Below are positions 1-8,373 of a stretch of 64,000 nt of DNA, piece after piece. The notes under the pieces are model-generated. The model saw only the letters and a list, made by a program, of their open reading frames with translations. It did not search any database and was not told where the DNA came from. Position numbers and translations under genes: made by a program. This stretch comes from Sporomusa termitida (lineage in GTDB: Bacteria > Bacillota > Negativicutes > Sporomusales > Sporomusaceae), in the NCBI RefSeq assembly GCF_007641255.1, contig NZ_CP036259.1:4156501-4220500 (forward strand), in the 5' to 3' direction. The stretch's first letter is position 1. Each line of letters begins with the position of its first letter.

Positions 1-712
1 AACCAAAAAGCTCACTCTCAAACAGGCTTGGGGTTATCGCCGTACAATTTATATCCACAAAAGGCCCGGCATTCTGCATTTTGCCGTAGTGAACCATTCT
101 GGCAATGATTTCTTTCCCGGCCCCGGTTTCCCCCTGAATTAAAACAGGCAGCGAACGATCGGTATGGTATTTCTCAGCCTGTTGAACAATCCGCTTCATT
201 TGCTCAGAAAATATCCCTACCCTGGCAATGCCGGCTTGCTCGGCAGCCAATTTGGGGAGTTGCTCCAAGTGGCTATCTAACCCTGGTACCGGATGTTTGG
301 CCCTCTCTTCCAGGGTCTGGGTAACAATATATTTTTCCGGCATTGACGCCTGGTGTTCTTCCACCCGGCTTAGAACCGCCTTGAGCTCCTGCACATTAAT
401 CGGCTTAGTCAGATAGTCATAGGCCCCGGCTCTCAGGGCCCCGATTGCCAGTGCAATATCGATAAAGCCGGTATACAGTACAAGATCGGCTTCCCGCTGC
501 TGCTTAAGGGACTTTATCTCACGTATTAAGTCAATCCCCGAGATCCCGCCCATTTTAATATCAGACAAAACCATCTGGAAGTTATTACCTCGATAGAGTT
601 GCAGGGCCTCTTCGCCGGAAGAACTCTCGACCACCTGATGCCCAAGCAGTAATAAATAATCTGCCAGAAAAGACCTGCTTTCACTTTCATCATCAACAAG
701 TAGAATACGCAC
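1..712 (-). CDS. Sigma-54-dependent response regulator (NtrC family), C-terminus cut off by window edge
   Basis: My translation from a GTG at 712 gives a CheY-like receiver domain (first residues VRILLVDDE, phospho-acceptor in MVLSD at residue 51, TKP near residue 104), then a linker and the start of an AAA+ sigma-54 interaction domain with Walker A GETGAGKE. The frame is still open at base 1, just after FESELFG, so the GAFTGA loop, Walker B and DNA-binding helix lie outside. The GTG start is chosen because GGGAGGAGGG lies just upstream (718-727) and the receiver begins immediately. It follows a PAS histidine kinase on the same strand, so the two probably form a two-component pair; the target is not visible here. 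Confidence 0.93.
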   Translation of the reverse strand, partial: MRILLVDDESESRSFLADYLLLLGHQVVESSSGEEALQLYRGNNFQMVLSDIKMGGISGIDLIREIKSLKQQREADLVLYTGFIDIALAIGALRAGAYDYLTKPINVQELKAVLSRVEEHQASMPEKYIVTQTLEERAKHPVPGLDSHLEQLPKLAAEQAGIARVGIFSEQMKRIVQQAEKYHTDRSLPVLIQGETGAGKEIIARMVHYGKMQNAGPFVDINCTAITPSLFESELFG

Positions 713-729
713 TAATGCCCTCCTCCCTG

Positions 730-894
730 CTAGTACTTCATCTTTCTTACAATCAATAGAATAGTTTGCGTAGATTTTTTCGCAATGCAAGGCGGAGGAG
801 CCTTACATTCGGGAATATGCAAGGCGACGACAACGAAGCCGTGTGGGAAAAGCTGCGCAAATTATCATTGGTTTGGAGGTAGATAAAGTACTAG
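730..894. repeat. Inverted-repeat (MITE-like) element, copy 1
   Basis: The outer ends are CTAGTACTTCATCT (730-743) and, on the other strand, CTAGTACTTTATCT (881-894), 13 of 14 matching. Inside lie the imperfect repeats ATGCAAGGCGG (785) and ATGCAAGGCGA (817). The right end supplies the TAG stop (891-893) of the histidine kinase gene. The internal stretch with GACGACAACGAAGC recurs inverted in the 37107-37341 element. No ORF. It is probably a non-autonomous mobile or intercistronic element; it may also fold into RNA hairpins between the two cistrons. Confidence 0.7.
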
Positions 895-2765
895 GTCCCA
901 CAGTATACCGGGAATGACACCTTAATTGCAGCACCGCCGCAAGAGCTGTTGCCTACACTAATCAAGCCATTGCTGGCGATAATTATCGAATGAACGATGG
1001 ATAAGCCCAACCCCATCGAGTCGCCTGATTTGGTTGAAAAAAACGGCTCAAAAATCCGGTCTTTGATCTTATCATCAATACCAGGCCCGTTATCGCTCAC
1101 CTCCAGATAGACGTTATCCTCATCATAGGCAGTATGAATAATAAGTTCTCTGGCACTCGCATCAACGGCATCCAGGGCCTGCATTGAGTTCATTAACAGG
1201 TTGAGCAATACCTCTTCCAGACGAATCGTTGAGCCATAGACATAAGGCAAATTGGAAGCCAACTGTTTTTTTACCTCAATTTGCCGGGAGAACAGTTGAT
1301 TGCTTACTAGCGACAGTGCCTTTTCAATAATATCATTCAAATTGCAAGGTATATAATCATAATTTTGACTATTCCGCAGAAATGAGCGTAAATGATTCAC
1401 TATATTATCAATTCTATCTACTTGCTGGGAAATATTCAATATGCTTTTAATAACCTCTCCGGCCGGCAATTTACCTTTGGACTGATGACGCAAAAGAATT
1501 GTTTCCGCCAAAAGCCGGATGGCGTTTAAGGGCTGATTTATTTCATGGGCAATACCGCCGCCGATAATTGCCAGGGTTGTCACCCTTGCGGCCCGTTCGA
1601 TCGCGGCCCTCGCTTCAGCAATCCTGATTTCGGCTTCTTTCTGGGCGGTAATATCGCGCCCTACCGACTGGTACTCAACGATCTCCCCCTGCTCATTAAA
1701 AAGCGCGCGATTATTCCATTGTACCCAGCGATTACCCTGAGCAGTACCAAACTGGTATTCAGAAAAGGCCACCGGGTTTTCCGGCGTTAGCAGGTTAAAC
1801 ATCCGCAGAATCGACTCCCGGTGAGCAGGCGGTACAAAGTGAATAAAATTCTCACCAATAATCTCATTCATACTTTTGCCAAAATACCGGCAAAACGCAC
1901 TGTTCACAAAAGTTAATTTACCATCCGGCAAAATCCGGCGGATTAAATCCACCTGGTCCTCAACCACGACCCGATAGCGGGCCTCGCTTTCCGTGAGCTG
2001 CTGTTCCACCAGCTTTTGGGCGGTAATATCCCTGCCCACAGACTGAAACTCCAGCAGCCGGCCGCAGTCAGCAAAAATGGCCCGGTTTACCCACTGCTGC
2101 CACCGAACCTGAGAATCGCGGCCAACCAGCCTGCGCTCAGCCATTGCTACCGGGCTGTCAACTGTCAGCGAAAATATTTGCTCTTGAAACCGGTCCCGGT
2201 CATCCTCAGCAATAAGCTCCATCACATTGGTGCCGATAAGCTCGTCCATCGGCTTATTAAAATAACGGCAAAACGCGCTGTTGACAAAGGTCAGGCTGCC
2301 ATCAGGCAAAAACCGGCGAATTAAATCCACCTGATCCTCTACTACCGCCCGATAGCGCGCCTCACTTTTTTTCAGGGCTTCTTCCGCCTGCCGCCCGGTC
2401 GTAACATCGGAGGTAATAATCTGCAGGCATCCATCGGCAAATGCCGTTATGCTCAGTTCCACCGGCAAACCGGTGCCATCTGCCCGCAGGCAGGTTACCG
2501 TACCGGCTGCCGGTTGCCCCTGCCGGGCTGCCTTAATAAACCGCCTGGCCGGTGAAACATTGCCGGCAGCGATAAACTCATAGATGCTTCTGCCGGTCAT
2601 ACCGGCCGCAGTCTCGCCAAACATCCTTAACCCGCTTGGATTGACACTGACTAAACAGTCATCCGCATCAATACAGAGAACCCCGTTAGCGGTTTTCTCC
2701 ACCAGCAGCCTGTATTGCGCTTCAATGCCCTGCCTGTCCTTAGTGCATCGCTTCTTACTGCTCAT
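891..2765 (-). CDS. PAS-domain sensor histidine kinase
   Basis: A 624-residue protein without obvious membrane segments. It shows three PAS domains (about 14-115, 140-250 and 265-375); the second and third are near duplicates, each beginning SEARYR.VVEDQVDLIRR. A HisKA domain follows with phospho-acceptor His407 in GGGIAHEINQP, then a HATPase domain with N box (LLNLLMNSMQAL), DNGPGI and GLGLSIV. It probably senses a cytoplasmic redox or ligand signal through PAS and phosphorylates the regulator encoded just downstream. Its last codons and TAG stop overlap the inverted-repeat element at 730-894, so the original C-terminus may have been slightly altered. The ligand is unknown. Confidence 0.93.
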   Translation of the reverse strand: MSSKKRCTKDRQGIEAQYRLLVEKTANGVLCIDADDCLVSVNPSGLRMFGETAAGMTGRSIYEFIAAGNVSPARRFIKAARQGQPAAGTVTCLRADGTGLPVELSITAFADGCLQIITSDVTTGRQAEEALKKSEARYRAVVEDQVDLIRRFLPDGSLTFVNSAFCRYFNKPMDELIGTNVMELIAEDDRDRFQEQIFSLTVDSPVAMAERRLVGRDSQVRWQQWVNRAIFADCGRLLEFQSVGRDITAQKLVEQQLTESEARYRVVVEDQVDLIRRILPDGKLTFVNSAFCRYFGKSMNEIIGENFIHFVPPAHRESILRMFNLLTPENPVAFSEYQFGTAQGNRWVQWNNRALFNEQGEIVEYQSVGRDITAQKEAEIRIAEARAAIERAARVTTLAIIGGGIAHEINQPLNAIRLLAETILLRHQSKGKLPAGEVIKSILNISQQVDRIDNIVNHLRSFLRNSQNYDYIPCNLNDIIEKALSLVSNQLFSRQIEVKKQLASNLPYVYGSTIRLEEVLLNLLMNSMQALDAVDASARELIIHTAYDEDNVYLEVSDNGPGIDDKIKDRIFEPFFSTKSGDSMGLGLSIVHSIIIASNGLISVGNSSCGGAAIKVSFPVYCGT

Positions 2766-2816
2766 ACCAAATCTCCGATCTGTTTTATAAAGCTGCCTGG
2801 ACCGTCCCTGTAAAAC

Positions 2817-3095
2817 CTATTGGTTGATGATTCGCACCAGCCGTACTGCAAAGCACTGCTTTATTGCCGGTAAAAACCGGCTCAGCAGAATTGATCTGTA
2901 CATTTCCCGTTTCGTAATCAGCAATAACTGATCATCTACTTGCCGCAGCGAAACCAGGGTGTTAATGTACCTCTCAAAGTCAGCCTCTCCCATCACGCTC
3001 CGCAACTCTGCCAAGGCCGCCGCCAGTTGCGGCGCTTCCAGGGCAATCCGCTCGGTGAGGGGGGAAAAAGGAACCGAATATCTTACAGGCGCCAT
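2817..3095 (-). CDS. Small protein resembling DnaA N-terminal domain I
   Basis: A 92-residue protein, first gene of the kinase/regulator group (51 bp upstream of the kinase). The middle reads FERYINTLVSLRQVDDQLLL followed by a helix ending in RFLPAIKQCF. This follows the DnaA domain I pattern, in which FETWF and a short beta pair are followed by a helix ending in RYLPLI. No AAA+ or DNA-binding part is present, so it could only act by protein contacts. The resemblance is by eye and may reflect a general fold. Start ATG 3095 has GGTGG upstream. No membrane segment or signal peptide. Confidence 0.6.
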   Translation of the reverse strand: MAPVRYSVPFSPLTERIALEAPQLAAALAELRSVMGEADFERYINTLVSLRQVDDQLLLITKREMYRSILLSRFLPAIKQCFAVRLVRIINQ

Positions 3096-3459
3096 GTGAT
3101 CATTCCACCTTATTAATTGGTATTTTGTAAATTTTTTGCCATCAGAACAGGGGCATTTCTGCTTCCATAAACCCTGCGGATATAGGTTGCCAGCCTAACT
3201 TATGATAGAAATGCTCGCCATAGCTTTGTCAAACACTGAATCTAATACTTTTCATTCGCCATCACCAGGGCCTCTTCCTCTATAGCAGGCCGCCGGGCAA
3301 TCGGATATTTACAGCGCCCGGGAGATCAGCTAGTATTATAATCAATAAGCCCAAGCCAGAATAATGACTGATCGTAATTTTATTTTCCGGCGCCAGCTGC
3401 CGGCGGCTGTTCCCGGCTGCCGGCCCTGTCCCCATTCATGCCAGCAGAGGAGACGCTCT
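3096..3459. other. Intergenic region upstream of atoS
   Basis: Divergent gap between the small DnaA-N-like gene (minus) and atoS (plus). I see no credible gene. A TATAAT (3337-3342) could be a -10 box for atoS, but no well-spaced -35 is obvious. The last part (3364-3459) is open in the atoS frame but lacks a ribosome site, so I treat it as leader. Confidence 0.5.
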
Positions 3460-5301
3460 ATGAAACGTTTATTGCCCCAAACCTTACGCAATAAGATGAT
3501 TTTATTTGCTTTGATCATTGTCAGTATACCAATACTGCTCACCGGCTATGTCACCAAACTCGAAACCCAGGAGGCACTCCTGCTGGAAAAGCAGGCGAAA
3601 TTGTTTGGTATTGCTTTATTGCTGGATAACTACCTGGGCGAAGGCTATCAGGAGCTGTTACAGGCCCAAAACGCGCCCCCTGCCGACCGGGCAGCCCAAA
3701 TAAAAGTGTTGAATGATTCTTTAAAAAAGGTTACCGATACCGTGACCGGTGTTCACCCCGGCGTCGGCGCCGGTTATTACAGCAGGGAGCTTGACGCTAT
3801 TATTACCTATGGCCCCAGCAGCAATTACGCCGATAAGGTCGGGCTTGCCATCGACCCGGCTCATCCCGGCCGGGAGGTTATGAGTACCGGTGAACGCCTG
3901 GTGGCGTTTGCCCCCATGGTCAGAGGCGATATCATGAATGCCATGGTGCCGATTGTGCGTCACGGCGAAGTGATCGGCTATATCTGGGCTAACGAGCTGA
4001 CAGACGACATCCATGCCCAGATGGCAGCCATGGACTATAATATCTATCTTTCAGTAAGTCTCGGCATTATTGTCAGCCTGCTGCTGATCTTCTGGATGAC
4101 CGGGGGTTTTATTCACAATGTGGAGACAATCAAAAACAGCCTGGAACTGCTGCGATTTGATTTGCGCCACCGGATCGTACCCATGACCGGCGAAATGGGG
4201 CAGATCAGTGAGGCCATCAATTATATGGCCCACTCCTTGCTCAATGCCCAGACATTGAACGAAAATATCCTCCACAGCATTGCCGACGGCGTTATTACCG
4301 TGGATATTAACGGTACAATAACAAGTGCCAATAAATCGGCAGAAAACCTGACCGGTTTTATCTGTGCCGAGATTGTCGATAAGCCCTATAAGGAAATCTT
4401 TTGCGAAGGCCGGCATTTTAACAGCCTGCTGTTAGATACCCTGGCCACAGGCACCAACTATATCGGTATCGAAATGGATTACCCGGTCAAAAATAAGGAC
4501 ATTTATATCAGTATCAGCACCAGCCGCCTGAAAGACAGCAACGATAAAATCATTGGCGCCGTTGTCGTTTTCAAAGACCTGACCGAGCAACACCGCCTGC
4601 AGGCCCAGATGCTGCGCGCCGAACGCCTGGCCTCGCTGGGTGAGCTTATGGCCGGCGTCGCCCATGAGATCCGCAACCCGCTTACGGCGATTAAAGGCTT
4701 TGTGCAATATTTGCAGAGCGCCGACAATGAGGCCGAGCGGCAGGAATATATGCCGGTAATTATTAAAGAAGTTGACCGGATAAACCGGGTTATTGAGACC
4801 CTGCTGTACTTTGCCCGCCCCTGCAAAACCAATTATCAGCCAATGGACATCAACAGTTTGCTTGAGGAAACCCTGGTATTGGTCAAAAATACAGGCACTC
4901 AGCACAAGGTGGGCTTCAGGCTGCACCTTGACAGAACCTTGCCGCTCATAGAAGGCGATGCCGAACAGCTGAAACAGGTCTTTCTCAATCTGCTGATCAA
5001 TGCGGTCCAGGCTACTTTGGAGCAGGGAACCATTGAAATTGTGACCTGGCAGGAACACAGCGATTTTGTCCACATACGGATAACAGACACCGGGACCGGC
5101 ATTACCAGCGCCGATTTAGACAAGATATTTGATCCCTTTTTTACTACCAAAGCCACAGGCACCGGTTTAGGACTGGCCGTGGTCCAGCGGATTATTAACA
5201 CGCACTACGGACGCATTAACATTCAAAGTGAGCCTGGCAGCGGCACGGTGGTTACCCTGCAGCTGCCGGTCACCCATCAGGGAGGCGAGACTGATAAATA
5301 A
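3460..5301 (+). CDS. atoS: Sensor histidine kinase AtoS
   Basis: A 613-residue membrane sensor kinase from ATG 3460, which has AGAGGAG upstream; a longer open frame from 3364 lacks a ribosome site. An N-terminal membrane segment (about 13-30) and a second near 200-220 flank a periplasmic sensing region. A HAMP-like stretch, a PAS domain (about 265-375) and the kinase core follow, with His402 in AGVAHEIRNPLTAIKG, then TDTGTGI and TGLGLAVV. The H box closely matches the AtoS family. It overlaps the next regulator gene by about 10 bp and precedes atoDAEB, as in the E. coli atoSC-atoDAEB locus. It probably detects acetoacetate or a short-chain fatty acid, directly or through a periplasmic signal. 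Confidence 0.93.
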   Translation: MKRLLPQTLRNKMILFALIIVSIPILLTGYVTKLETQEALLLEKQAKLFGIALLLDNYLGEGYQELLQAQNAPPADRAAQIKVLNDSLKKVTDTVTGVHPGVGAGYYSRELDAIITYGPSSNYADKVGLAIDPAHPGREVMSTGERLVAFAPMVRGDIMNAMVPIVRHGEVIGYIWANELTDDIHAQMAAMDYNIYLSVSLGIIVSLLLIFWMTGGFIHNVETIKNSLELLRFDLRHRIVPMTGEMGQISEAINYMAHSLLNAQTLNENILHSIADGVITVDINGTITSANKSAENLTGFICAEIVDKPYKEIFCEGRHFNSLLLDTLATGTNYIGIEMDYPVKNKDIYISISTSRLKDSNDKIIGAVVVFKDLTEQHRLQAQMLRAERLASLGELMAGVAHEIRNPLTAIKGFVQYLQSADNEAERQEYMPVIIKEVDRINRVIETLLYFARPCKTNYQPMDINSLLEETLVLVKNTGTQHKVGFRLHLDRTLPLIEGDAEQLKQVFLNLLINAVQATLEQGTIEIVTWQEHSDFVHIRITDTGTGITSADLDKIFDPFFTTKATGTGLGLAVVQRIINTHYGRINIQSEPGSGTVVTLQLPVTHQGGETDK

Positions 5302-6673
5302 CAATTATACAATTATGGTTGTTGACGATGAAGACAGTGTGCGCAAATTATTGTCTGCTGTTTTGAAACGCGAAGGGTATCAGGTGGTGTGCGCTGAAAG
5401 CGGCGAAGAGGCGCTGCGCAAATTCAGGGCCCTCCCGCCTGATCTGATTATTATGGATATCCGGATGCCGAATATTGATGGCATCACCGCTTTTAAAGAA
5501 CTGCGAAAGCTAAGCCAGAATGTTACTGTCATATTGATGACAGCCTATGCGGCTGTAGAAACAGCTGTAGAAGCCATCAAGCTAGGGGCCTTCGATTATG
5601 TGATTAAGCCGTTTGACATTGAAGAGGTTAAATTACTGACTAACCGCGCCATTCAGTTACAGAAAATGACGGAAAAAATCTTTGATCTAAACCAGCAGCT
5701 GATTGACAGCTACCGGTTGGACAAAATTATTACCAACAGTCCCAAAATGCGGGAGTTATGCCAGAATATCGCGAAAATCGCCCAGAGTAACGCCACGGTG
5801 CTGATTACCGGTGAAAGCGGCACAGGCAAAGAGCTGATTGCCAATACCATCCATTATAACAGCCGGCGCAACAGCGGCCCTTTTATCAAGATCAACTGCG
5901 GGGCGCTGCCGGAAAGCCTGCTGGACAGTGAGTTGTTCGGCCATGAGAAAGGCGCCTTTACCGGTGCGGTCATGCGCCGTCCGGGCCGGTTCGAACAGGC
6001 CGATCACGGGACCCTGCTGCTGGATGAGATTGGTGAAATTTCGCCCAACCTGCAGGTAAAACTGCTCAGGGTATTGCAGGAGCGGGAATTTGAACGGGTC
6101 GGCGGCAATACAACAATTAAAACCGACATCCGCGTACTGGCGGCAACAAACCGGAATTTGGCGGAAATGGTCAAACAGGGCCGCTTCCGGCAGGACCTGT
6201 ATTACCGCCTGAATGTTGTCTCCCTGTCAGCCCCGCCCCTGCGGGAGCGGCGGGAGGACATTGAGCTGCTGGCCGGTTACTTTTTGCAGAAATTCACCGC
6301 CGAAAACGAAAAAGAGATTATGGATTTTGACCCTGATGTTGTCAAATTACTGGAAAACTACAACTGGCCGGGCAATGTGCGCGAATTGGCCAATGTTGTG
6401 GAGCGGGCTGTTATTATGAGTACAGGCAGCCGCATATTTCCGGAAGATCTGCCGGATAATCTCCGGTACAGCAGCGAAAGCGACCTCATCAGCACCCTGG
6501 GCCTGGAAAAGATTTCCGGCAAAACTTTAAAAGAAATGATTAAAAAAACGGAATGCCTGCTCATCAAGGAAGCATTACAGCGCAATCATGGCAATAAGGT
6601 AAAAACGGCCAAGGAACTGGGCGTAAGCCGGCGTTCTATTTTATACAAGATCCAGGAGTATGAGCTCGAATAA
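5291..6673 (+). CDS. atoC: Sigma-54 response regulator AtoC
   Basis: About 460 residues: receiver (VVDDE, phospho-acceptor Asp56 in [11 protein letters not shown]), AAA+ domain with Walker A GESGTGKE, sigma-54 contact motif GAFTGA and Walker B LLLDEIGE, and a Fis-type helix-turn-helix at the end ([15 protein letters not shown]). It should activate the sigma-54 promoter upstream of atoD when phosphorylated by AtoS. The start is unusual: the first ATG (5315) would cut into the first beta strand of the receiver, and the GTG at 5228 lies deep inside atoS without a ribosome site. CTG 5291 or ATA 5294, next to GGGAGGCGAG and overlapping the atoS stop, fit best. The length then matches E. coli AtoC. 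Confidence 0.93.
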   Translation: MINNNYTIMVVDDEDSVRKLLSAVLKREGYQVVCAESGEEALRKFRALPPDLIIMDIRMPNIDGITAFKELRKLSQNVTVILMTAYAAVETAVEAIKLGAFDYVIKPFDIEEVKLLTNRAIQLQKMTEKIFDLNQQLIDSYRLDKIITNSPKMRELCQNIAKIAQSNATVLITGESGTGKELIANTIHYNSRRNSGPFIKINCGALPESLLDSELFGHEKGAFTGAVMRRPGRFEQADHGTLLLDEIGEISPNLQVKLLRVLQEREFERVGGNTTIKTDIRVLAATNRNLAEMVKQGRFRQDLYYRLNVVSLSAPPLRERREDIELLAGYFLQKFTAENEKEIMDFDPDVVKLLENYNWPGNVRELANVVERAVIMSTGSRIFPEDLPDNLRYSSESDLISTLGLEKISGKTLKEMIKKTECLLIKEALQRNHGNKVKTAKELGVSRRSILYKIQEYELE

Positions 6674-6677
6674 GTGT

Positions 6678-6714
6678 GAAAAAAAATGCTCACTGCGCAA
6701 AAAAATGCGCATCT
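6678..6714. promoter_or_regulatory. Possible AtoC upstream activating site
   Basis: Two A-tract repeats, AAAAAATGCTCA and AAAAAATGCGCA, and two palindromic TGCGCA boxes (6694-6699, 6706-6711) lie about 125-140 bp upstream of the sigma-54 promoter, a usual distance for an enhancer-binding protein. The assignment to AtoC is inferred from position only. Confidence 0.4.
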
Positions 6715-6832
6715 TAGCCCTGTGAAAGCAGGTATTATTGTTTAGAGTACTCTGGTTACAGAAATCTTCAATCTAGTATTTGTAAGTATTCACAAGCTCT
6801 GTCGATTTTTCGGCAGACTTTTTTTTATTGTT

Positions 6833-6848
6833 TGGCACGGATTGTGCG
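6833..6848 (+). promoter_or_regulatory. Sigma-54 promoter of atoDAEB
   Basis: TGGCAC-N5-GTGC gives the invariant GG and GC of the -24/-12 elements at the correct 10 bp gap; only one base of the TTGC box differs. Transcription would start near 6860, about 185 bp before atoD. AtoC upstream is a sigma-54 activator, which supports the call. Confidence 0.78.
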
Positions 6849-6923
6849 TAATGTAGGGACAGCTTGAAATTCTTGTCGTTTAATATCGAATTTTGCAAGC
6901 ACCAGTGCCTTGCCCACATTATA

Positions 6924-6980
6924 TTTTTAGTTTGCTGACGGCCAAAATAGCCAATGGCGGCGTCAGCCCTAAAACTAAAA
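6924..6980 (+). other. Leader hairpin before atoD
   Basis: TTTTAGTTT-GCTGACG pairs with CGTCAGC and AAACTAAAA further on, giving a long stem in the predicted 5' leader. No T-tract follows, so it is not a terminator. It may protect the transcript or act in a way not evident from the sequence. Confidence 0.4.
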
Positions 6981-7045
6981 GCTAAATGGTCAAGACACGC
7001 GAACAGGCTGCATTGCACCTACAATTCATTCAGCAGGAGGTTAGT

Positions 7046-7705
7046 ATGACAAACAAGCAAGCAAGTATTGAGCAGGTTACGGGCTATGTAAAAGACGGCA
7101 TGACGATTATGGCCGGTGGCTTTTTAGCGGTCGGCACCCCGGACAACCTCATTCAGGCCCTTATTGATCAAAAAATTCAAAACCTGACCCTGATTGCCAA
7201 TGACACCGGCTTTCCCGACAAAGGGCTCGGCCGCCTTGTTGTCAGCCGTCAGGTCAGCAGGGTAATTGCCTCCCATATCGGCACCAATCCGGCAACAGGC
7301 CAACAGATGATTGCCCGGGAGCTGGCGGTTGAGCTGGTACCCCAGGGCACACTGGCCGAAAGAGTACGCTGCGGCGGGGCCGGTCTGGGCGGCGTCCTTA
7401 CCCCCACCGGTGTGGGCACGGTTGTCGAAGAGGGCAAGCAAAAGCTTAGTGTCGGCGGCGTGGAGTATTTGCTGGAAACACCCCTCCGGGCGGATGTGGC
7501 CCTGATCCGGGCCAAAAAAGCCGATAAAGCCGGCAATCTTGTCTATGATAAATCGGCCCGCAACTTTAATCCGCTGATGGCGCTGGCCGCCGACTTAGTC
7601 ATTGCGGAGGTGGATGAGCTGGTGGAAGTGGGAGAAATCGGCCCTGACGAGGTCATGACCCCGGGCGTGGTTGTCGATAAAATTGTTTTTTTAGGAGGTT
7701 GTTAG
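7046..7705 (+). CDS. atoD: Acetate/acetoacetate CoA-transferase, alpha subunit
   Basis: A 219-residue alpha subunit of a class I CoA-transferase. It carries CoA between acetyl-CoA (or another acyl-CoA) and acetoacetate or short-chain fatty acids. The N-terminus ([19 protein letters not shown]) shows the CoA-binding loop typical of AtoD/ScoA, and [11 protein letters not shown] near the end is typical of the family. ATG 7046 is preceded by CAGGAGG; the frame extends upstream to 6986 without a ribosome site. The beta subunit gene starts one base after this stop. First gene of the sigma-54-driven operon. Confidence 0.95.
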   Translation: MTNKQASIEQVTGYVKDGMTIMAGGFLAVGTPDNLIQALIDQKIQNLTLIANDTGFPDKGLGRLVVSRQVSRVIASHIGTNPATGQQMIARELAVELVPQGTLAERVRCGGAGLGGVLTPTGVGTVVEEGKQKLSVGGVEYLLETPLRADVALIRAKKADKAGNLVYDKSARNFNPLMALAADLVIAEVDELVEVGEIGPDEVMTPGVVVDKIVFLGGC

Positions 7706-7706
7706 G

Positions 7707-8360
7707 ATGAACGCAAAAGAAATCATTGCCAGACGGGTTGCCCGGGAGCTGGAAAATGGTAATATTGTTAACCTCGGCATCGGCCTGCCGACAATGGTAG
7801 TTAATTACCTGCCGGCCGAAGTTGACGTAACTCTCCAGTCTGAGAACGGGTTCGTCGGCTTAGGTTCCCTCGCCGGGGAAATCGATCCCAATCTGACCAA
7901 TGCCGGCGGCCAGCCCTGCGGCCTGATCCCCGGGGCGGCAATGTTTGACAGTGCGACATCATTTATGCTGATCCGCGGCGGCCATGTCGACGTTACCGTG
8001 TTAGGTGGCCTGGAGGTGGATCAGGCCGGCAATCTGGCCAACTGGATGGTTCCCGGCAAAATGGTGCCCGGTATGGGCGGGGCCATGGACCTGGTAACAG
8101 GGGCCAAAAAAGTCATTATTGCTATGGAGCATTGCGCTAAAGACGGTTCGGCCAAACTGCTGCGCCAATGCCGCCTGCCCCTGACCGGCAAAGGTGTGGT
8201 TGACCTCATTGTGACCGAGCTGGGCGTATTCCGGGTAACCGGAGACAGTCTTGTCCTGGAGGAAATTGCCGCCGGTGTGGATGTTGAGTTCGTGCAGGCC
8301 CGCACCGAGGCGGCCCTGATCATCAGCCCGGATCTGAAACCGATGCAGAACATTTCGTAG
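7707..8360 (+). CDS. atoA: Acetate/acetoacetate CoA-transferase, beta subunit
   Basis: A 217-residue beta subunit carrying the catalytic glutamate: SENGFVGLG places it at Glu46, the residue that forms the enzyme-CoA thioester in this family. NLGIGLPTMV, GGHVDVTVLGGLEVD and the GGAMDLV region are also typical. It works with AtoD to activate acetoacetate or butyrate-type acids. A GGAGG ribosome site overlaps the end of atoD, so the two are probably made in equal amounts. Confidence 0.96.
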   Translation: MNAKEIIARRVARELENGNIVNLGIGLPTMVVNYLPAEVDVTLQSENGFVGLGSLAGEIDPNLTNAGGQPCGLIPGAAMFDSATSFMLIRGGHVDVTVLGGLEVDQAGNLANWMVPGKMVPGMGGAMDLVTGAKKVIIAMEHCAKDGSAKLLRQCRLPLTGKGVVDLIVTELGVFRVTGDSLVLEEIAAGVDVEFVQARTEAALIISPDLKPMQNIS

Positions 8361-8373
8361 GAGGAAAACAGCA

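Noticed and set aside
3342-3542. Minus-strand ORF before atoS
   Set aside because: It lies antisense to the atoS start, lacks a ribosome site and resembles nothing known to me.
5228-5290. GTG start for atoC at 5228
   Set aside because: It adds 21 residues unlike receiver domains and lies inside atoS without a ribosome site.
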